The notes under the pieces are model-generated. The model saw only the letters and a program-made list of their open reading frames with translations, was not told the origin of the DNA and made no database searches. This document shows positions 58,531 to 64,000 of a stretch of DNA of 64,000 nt, piece by piece. Position 1 is the first letter of the stretch, and the number at the start of each line of letters is the position of its first letter. Source of the stretch: Pseudophaeomoniella oleicola. Lineage: Eukaryota; Ascomycota; Eurotiomycetes; Phaeomoniellales; Phaeomoniellaceae. A program made the translations under genes and the position numbers. The stretch spans positions 186,001-250,000 of the forward strand of contig QWDQ01000010.1 in NCBI GenBank assembly GCA_003868215.1. The letters run 5' to 3'.

Positions 58531-60476
58531 TATGAGGGAGTTTAGATAGACTGCCTGAAGTGTTCTTGGAGGCAGGATAAGGAGGGCTGGGAGATGGATT
58601 GATGGATATTTGTAACAAGAGAATAGGAGATAGATCACGAGGCTGTCCAAGGAAGTGCAGTTGCTGTGAGGTACTGGCCTGCAGCATCCGGCCGTGAAAC
58701 AATGGCAGTTGCTGATAGGCTACTGTAGTTGGGTTTCCGGCAGCTTGGACCAGAAAGTAGAGCAAGATATTCAATTGGACTTCAGATACCAGTAAAGCGT
58801 TGAAGTTGGAGTGAGTGCCCAAGCTGGTAAGCCGGCCAGTGAGGCGATATTCACCAGGGACGCGCCTGAAGAACGAGGGAATTCTTTGTCTTGCGGAAAG
58901 TCCCTTCCGAACCCGAGGGTATCGTTAAAAGGCAACGGCGAAGACCAGCTCCGAGGAGATCAATGCATGCGTTCTTACTGGACAAAACGAAACGCGACAC
59001 GAAGCAAAAGGGAGTGGATAGAAGGGGACAGAAGGAGGCGACGACTTGCTGAATGACAGCAGAGAATAAAGAACAAAAAAGCGAATCACGGAATAGAAAA
59101 AGTGAAGCGTGCAAGAGGAACCATCACAGTTCCATCCCACTCATTGTCGGCCACCGGTCATGGTGTGGTGAACAGAGTTGTGGCCAGACACTTTGACCAT
59201 GTGGCCTACCTTTTTCCTATGCTCTTGTTCATACCGTAGTACTGAAAGGCGGTTCGAATGGATCACTGTGTGATCCTTGGCTGCCTCACAATCCTTGTCC
59301 TTTTCCCCTCGACTTGTCCCATCGTATCTACCCAAGGAGACTAGGGAGCTGCAACCAAAAGGCAGCTCAAGGCAAGTCACGTATGCAAGGTGTCCTTTGA
59401 TTTTAGTTTCGTTGGACTACAAATAGGAGATGGAGGAAGCCGCTCCCCACGCGAGTCACAACGCTGGTTGGCGATGGCTGTGGAGAGCTGGACGACTTTC
59501 CATGAATGCCGTCCAGTAAGCAAGTAGCTATGCAGGTTACAACCACCGGTCACCTTGCATCCACCAATCAGTATCAATGGGCCAGGCAACAGAGAGGCTT
59601 GCGCAAGCGCTGGGATCCTCTCACCGTTAAAGTCGTCACCATCACTTTATTGTCTACAAGTTGATAGTGCCTTCACGAGGATATGTACCTATCGTACCCA
59701 AACTTAGTACTGACTTAACTTTAGATGCAATAGATCCATTCCGAATGCATCCTGAGATATTTTTAAGAGGCATACACCGTAGCTCTCGTGTGCTAACAAT
59801 ACCCTGTCCTGCTGTCATCACTAAACCTGAAGGGTTTCTATGCCATTTTCAGACCGTTTAGTCCAACAGTCGTCTAACAATGGCAGGGCGAGCGAGGATC
59901 ATTCCATCACATCAACGTGAAGAGTAAATCATGTGAGGCGGCTTGATATGTCTTTGGTTATACTCTGCATTAGATCACTTTTGACAGCATTACGCACTGC
60001 CCATCTCTTCAACTACGATGGCAGTGTCCAAGGATTGAGCGTTTCAACTCAGGAATTGCGTAGTCTCTCAAAAAGAAAGGCTACATCTATCGATTCTGTA
60101 CCAGTAGTAACTTGGAGAAAACTCTTCATAACATAAACACGTTTTTGAAGCCGAGGACCCAGCAGCACCTGCGGTACGCACCAAACGCACATTGGGAAAG
60201 GATAGAGACAACGCGGCTCTTTGGAGCGGCAACACACTGTGCTATGTGGTCGGGTAGTTCATGTCTATATGTTCAAGTTCGATGGATAGGAGTCTTACCT
60301 TGTAAATTGACCTACCGCAGCTATTACTTTATATTTTCGATATCATTACTTCCTATGACGGTCCTTACACAGGTTCTACATCCATACCTGTGATGTCCTT
60401 GCCGCTGTCCTTGCCTTGTTATACGGTCAGCGCCTGTATACCCGGCGTGGGCTTCCAAACCTCAGCTAGAGCCTCT
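58531..60476. other. Intergenic region, no gene recognised
   Basis: About 1.9 kb upstream of the Cys/His gene and downstream of the zincin-like gene. Frames on both strands are short and featureless. No tRNA cloverleaf was recognised. Confidence 0.5.
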
Positions 60477-63260
60477 TTATGGTTCTTTCGTTGAGTCAAC
60501 AGTGTCACTGTGCACTTCCGTAACACCCTTTGAGAACTTGAAGTACGCTGTAATCTTCCTCATGTTAGTATCCGAGGTGTTGTTCTGTTCGACCAGTTCA
60601 CCAGTCTGTACCGTACAAACTGCCCTTCGCGTAGCCATAGTAACTTTTCCATGAAGAGCTTCCACATGTTCTGTTTGCCAACTGTCAGGAAGGTCTGGAT
60701 CCCACTCGGGATGTTTGGCGATGAAGTCTTGCCACGAATCAGCGCTGTCTGGGTTTGTCTCTCGGAAAAGCATCCATACCTTGTTCGCCCATCCCCATTT
60801 CTCTGTTTTTCGAAGGGGTGATAGCTCATATCTCAACTTCTCAAGCGATTTTATCTGTTGCGGTCCCCAACTTTTTGAATTACCTGGATCGAAAAGGGCA
60901 TTCTGACCCGAAAATCCCCAAAGGTTTTGGTGTTTGCAAAGAAGAAACTCTGCTCGGGACATCCCCTGCACGAGGTTGGCGTACTCTTCGAACCATCGCC
61001 ACTTCTGTGCTGTTTGCTCGAAAGCATTTCGTTTGTTCAACAGTGTGCAGAGCTCATTCTGACTCCAGCTATCTCCATCCAAGGGATTGAACCGTGGGTT
61101 AGACCAAAGCTGTGAATTACCTGCGGCACGCATTTTATAGTAATCAAGCCTAGTCCAATTGTCATAAACGGCCAGCTCTTCCACCCACTGCCACTTCTGT
61201 GCTATGCGCTCGATCACTCGATCATGTGCATCAGGCTGACCCTCTCGAGATTGGTTTCTACCCTTCTCCTTCCTCAGGTTCAATAGTATTTCAATCTGAG
61301 GCTTCTGCCACGACGTACTGACCCACGGAGCTATCGACTTTGGTAGGTCCGAGAATTGCCTCGAAGCTCGAAGGCCAAGAAAGGTCAAAGGCGAATAGCC
61401 ACAACTGAGGCAGAAGTGTTCCTCTGTGAGATACCACTTGTCGGCCGTAGTCAGTTGCGCATGGTCTTTCAAAGCTACATCTGCTCTATCTTGAGAGGCA
61501 TCCCCAGCTGTAGCATCGTGTGTCGACTGGACAAAATAATCGGTGAGTAGCTTCTGTCCCCTTTGGAAACAATCCGCTTCATGTACATCAATAGTCGAAT
61601 ATGGCTGGAGCAATGTCTGGGCCAACTGGATGGCTTTCCTGGCAGCAAGACGCTTTGTTTCTTCCTTACGAAGAGTGCTTGTGTCATTATTCAGTATAGC
61701 TTTTCCAGGAAGGAATCGTCTTTGCAGAGTTCCTGTTGACGTCGGAACCGGAAGTCCAGAGCCATTAACAAAAAGTATAGCCTTGTCTTCGGCACCGAGA
61801 CGTCCTTCTTGCGACTCTTGCTCCAGGAGCCAATCACGTAATGGTTGTGTTGTGAATGTGATCGTCTTCATTCCCACAGCACCAATGAGCGGAACCTTGA
61901 AGAAGCCTCGCGGTATCCTTACATCCTGAAAACGATCCCAAAAAGACTGCTGTTGCATCTCTTCAATGAAGCCATTGGGGACGCTATAGGACTTCTGGTT
62001 GAGCCAATCCGTCTGGTCCTGTGGACTTACGTACAAGCCATGTAAGCTATCGCATCGGCAATTGATAGGCTGAAGTTTGCCACCGAAGAAGTCACATTCC
62101 CATGCCAGCCCCATCTCGTTTATCGACTGTTCTTCAAAAAAGGCCTCGCGACTGGGGTGGAATTGGAAGGTATCAATGAACATCTGGAAGGTCTGCGGAC
62201 CAAGATCCTTCTTGAATTTCATGAGGTACGTAGTATGGACTTTTGACTCGATGCAGTGAGCGATTTCATGGCATATGTTGACAGCCGTAAAGAAGCGAAA
62301 GCGCAAGCGGCATGCTTCATCGGGATACTTCACGGCAGCAAATTTAGCTGCCTGGGTATAGAAGTCGCTCATCAATTGGATTCGAGAATGTTCGGCCCAA
62401 GGGTGCCCATCACGCATTAGCAATTCCGGTTGGCATGGAACTTTGTGAGCTACGCCGTAACAACGTTCGTCCCAAATTTCCTTGGAGAATTCGAAGGAAA
62501 TATGTTGTGCTAGCTGGCTCATATAAAGATCATAGAGTTGGTAGTTATGTTGCGTAGGCTTCATGTTGAAACGTTGTATTCGAAAAGCGAGCACACCATC
62601 GCTATTCATTGTCTCTTCGAAGTCGACCGATCGGTGACCAAAAAGTAGTGTTGTCCAGAAGCTTCTGCAAGCAGTATGTGTTAGCCAAACAGTTGCCAAT
62701 CGTAGAGAAGGTTCTAATTCCCTATATACCTTTTCATCACAGTTAATGAAGTTCTTGTATCCGAGGATAGGGTGTATAGGCACGGAAAGATCATTTGGCC
62801 GACATGGAGAGCAGTGGAGTGCGCCAGAACGAATGAGCTCTACTGGATCAAAGCCGAAAAACCGTCTAACCTTTCGGTGATCTGAAATGCTGCCATTCTC
62901 AATGAATTCAAAATCACCACAGGGATCTTCTATCCAATCTGCCCACGCTTCCAACCCGGTATAATGGTCGCAGGAGGACGAGTATAGACGGTAATCATGA
63001 GGAACATCAAGTGCCGACACCGGAGGTGGGAGTCCACGCGTGGGCTGTGGTCGTAACGTGGTCGCCATCATCTGGCCGATGAGATGGCCAATAGCTTCAA
63101 GGTCCTCGACAGTTGCGCCTGGTTGAAATGAGTCAAAGGTCTCATGTTGCTGGCCCAATTCGGGACTTTCCAGGAACGGTAGAGACCCAATCAAATCGCC
63201 CTGAATGCCCGGGATCTGTGGATAAAGAGAATCTTCTGTTGCTGTTGGGGTCTGCATCAT
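60477..63260 (-). CDS. Zincin-like protein with four KW repeats, uncharacterised
   Basis: A single exon codes 927 residues. A zinc-protease signature lies in the middle: FFTAVNICHEIAHCIESKVH (HEIAH at 331-335), followed 46 residues later by INEMGLAWECDFFGG (380-394), whose Glu could be the third zinc ligand as in gluzincins. The preceding 250 residues have several aromatic and Cys-containing blocks. After residue 600 come four degenerate repeats that each begin KW and continue to an SW then a Leu-rich helix: KWYLTEE (608), KWQWVEEL (689), KWRWFEEY (753), KWGWANKV (821); spacings are 81, 64 and 68. There is no signal peptide. I recognise no named family; peptidase activity is an inference from the motif. 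The upstream region has a TATA-like TATATAAG near 63372. Confidence 0.85.
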   Translation of the reverse strand: MMQTPTATEDSLYPQIPGIQGDLIGSLPFLESPELGQQHETFDSFQPGATVEDLEAIGHLIGQMMATTLRPQPTRGLPPPVSALDVPHDYRLYSSSCDHYTGLEAWADWIEDPCGDFEFIENGSISDHRKVRRFFGFDPVELIRSGALHCSPCRPNDLSVPIHPILGYKNFINCDEKVYRELEPSLRLATVWLTHTACRSFWTTLLFGHRSVDFEETMNSDGVLAFRIQRFNMKPTQHNYQLYDLYMSQLAQHISFEFSKEIWDERCYGVAHKVPCQPELLMRDGHPWAEHSRIQLMSDFYTQAAKFAAVKYPDEACRLRFRFFTAVNICHEIAHCIESKVHTTYLMKFKKDLGPQTFQMFIDTFQFHPSREAFFEEQSINEMGLAWECDFFGGKLQPINCRCDSLHGLYVSPQDQTDWLNQKSYSVPNGFIEEMQQQSFWDRFQDVRIPRGFFKVPLIGAVGMKTITFTTQPLRDWLLEQESQEGRLGAEDKAILFVNGSGLPVPTSTGTLQRRFLPGKAILNNDTSTLRKEETKRLAARKAIQLAQTLLQPYSTIDVHEADCFQRGQKLLTDYFVQSTHDATAGDASQDRADVALKDHAQLTTADKWYLTEEHFCLSCGYSPLTFLGLRASRQFSDLPKSIAPWVSTSWQKPQIEILLNLRKEKGRNQSREGQPDAHDRVIERIAQKWQWVEELAVYDNWTRLDYYKMRAAGNSQLWSNPRFNPLDGDSWSQNELCTLLNKRNAFEQTAQKWRWFEEYANLVQGMSRAEFLLCKHQNLWGFSGQNALFDPGNSKSWGPQQIKSLEKLRYELSPLRKTEKWGWANKVWMLFRETNPDSADSWQDFIAKHPEWDPDLPDSWQTEHVEALHGKVTMATRRAVCTVQTGELVEQNNTSDTNMRKITAYFKFSKGVTEVHSDTVDSTKEP

Positions 63261-63924
63261 GACACTCTTGTGGACCGTTGTTCAGTAGTGTTGGGAGCTG
63301 TTATTCTGAACGATTAGGGATATGATCTAACATCAACAGGCGCCGGCAAGCCACACAGGGACTAGCAGACTATATAAGTATATCCCGGGACAAAGGGCAT
63401 CGGGTATTGTGCCGTGTCGCGATTACTGTCAATGCACAATGGACAATGAACTAATAACAAAGCAAACAACGACTCAATAGACCATTAGAGGAGAGATATG
63501 AAGAGACAAAGACAGGCTGTCAAGTGACAAAGATACTCTTTCGGGCTTGACATAAAGCTCCAACTTGATTGTTGCCATGCATTGTCTCACGGCAATGGTC
63601 ACTGACCTTCTGCACCCACTGAACTGCTGGTACATGATGGATGGGGCGGCAGATGAAAGCAAGAAATTGGGGGCTATGTTTGTATACTTATCGACTTCAG
63701 AATCCATCAGTGATGATGCCTCAGAAGGAGACCAACTGAAGGCAGAGCATCTACCCTTGATTCGCGGGCAATCAATCATATTCGGGACGTTGTTTGAACA
63801 ACAAATGATGACAGTACTGTCGCAGCTCACGGTTGGTCTCCTATTCTCACATGGCGTTCTCTCCCGGACTTCCGCGATCGAGGAACATGAGATTCGCTTC
63901 ATATATATATATAAGTGTTAAGAC
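63261..63924. other. Intergenic region before the partial gene
   Basis: The promoter of the zincin-like gene is expected here. An AT dinucleotide run is at about 63901-63912. A pair of overlapping frames at 63474-63921 on opposite strands has no family features and was not called. Confidence 0.5.
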
Positions 63925-63999
63925 TCAATCATCGTCCGAGTCGTAATCACCGAGGCCTAGAGCGGTGGCAGAGGGCTTTGATGTTATGGTCTCGGTCTT
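63925..63999 (-). CDS. C-terminal end of a gene running off the window
   Basis: The last 75 bases, read on the minus strand, stay open and end in a TGA. They code about 24 residues finishing SATALGLGDYDSDDD, an acidic tail of the kind seen at the end of many nuclear or RNA-processing proteins. The rest of the gene lies beyond 64000, so the product cannot be named. It could still be a chance open frame, but the composition and ending look coding. Confidence 0.5.
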   Translation of the reverse strand, partial: KTETITSKPSATALGLGDYDSDDD

Positions 64000-64000
64000 T

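Noticed and set aside
62665-62729. A convincing intron shape inside the zincin-like gene (GTATATAGGG donor, GGCTAAC branch, TGCTTGCAG acceptor, 65 nt).
   Set aside because: Removing 65 nt shifts the frame and hits a stop within about 20 codons, while the unspliced frame stays open for hundreds of codons with plausible protein on both sides. It may be a decoy or a minor regulated event.
63474-63921. Opposite-strand frames of 118-142 codons near the right edge.
   Set aside because: They overlap on both strands, have no recognisable domain, and the nearby acidic C-terminal frame on the minus strand is a better gene candidate.

Overview
The window looks like a piece of a filamentous ascomycete (Pezizomycotina) chromosome. 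The evidence is the mix of genes, short introns of about 48-90 nt with GT..AG ends and CTAAC/CTGAC-like branch points, about 23 protein genes in 64 kb, and long intergenic gaps with low-complexity tracts. No viral copy, intact transposon, rRNA, tRNA or CRISPR array was recognised. I cannot name the species from sequence alone.

Layout. 0-8 kb (all minus): gamma-tubulin, a Pgc1-type glycerophosphodiester phosphodiesterase, glutathione-dependent formaldehyde dehydrogenase, Tim9. 9-15 kb (plus): a Sac7-type RhoGAP and a secreted GH27 alpha-galactosidase, convergent with a thiol glutathione peroxidase (minus). 17-20 kb: a large disordered Ser/Pro-rich protein. 20-24.6 kb is a gene-poor gap. 24.6-32 kb: a secreted orphan, a small mitochondrial protein, a YchF-like GTPase and a Prm10/ThrE membrane protein. 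32-40 kb is gene-poor apart from one Gln-rich disordered protein. 40-52.5 kb: an MBF-type APSES/ankyrin factor divergent from a complex I subunit (NDUFB7), then GSH1, a fungal AAA ATPase and the mitoribosomal protein mS38. 53-64 kb: V-ATPase subunit c, a GT8 glycosyltransferase, a Cys/His-motif protein, a 927-residue zincin-like protein with KW repeats, and the tail of one more gene.

Most genes are housekeeping. Three use or make glutathione (formaldehyde dehydrogenase, peroxidase, GSH1), but they are dispersed and look like coincidence rather than a cluster. Several act in mitochondria (Tim9, NDUFB7, mS38, probably the 164-residue protein and perhaps one form of the peroxidase).

Exon structures were worked out by hand from family similarity, splice signals and reading phase; each multi-exon model gives an exact multiple of three. 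The most interesting items are the zincin/KW-repeat protein, a 12-base palindrome present four times in intergenic DNA, several tiny 5'-proximal exons, an in-frame intron in the V-ATPase c gene, a likely dual-start peroxidase, and promoter motifs matching expected regulators (MCB, CreA pair, Yap1 site).
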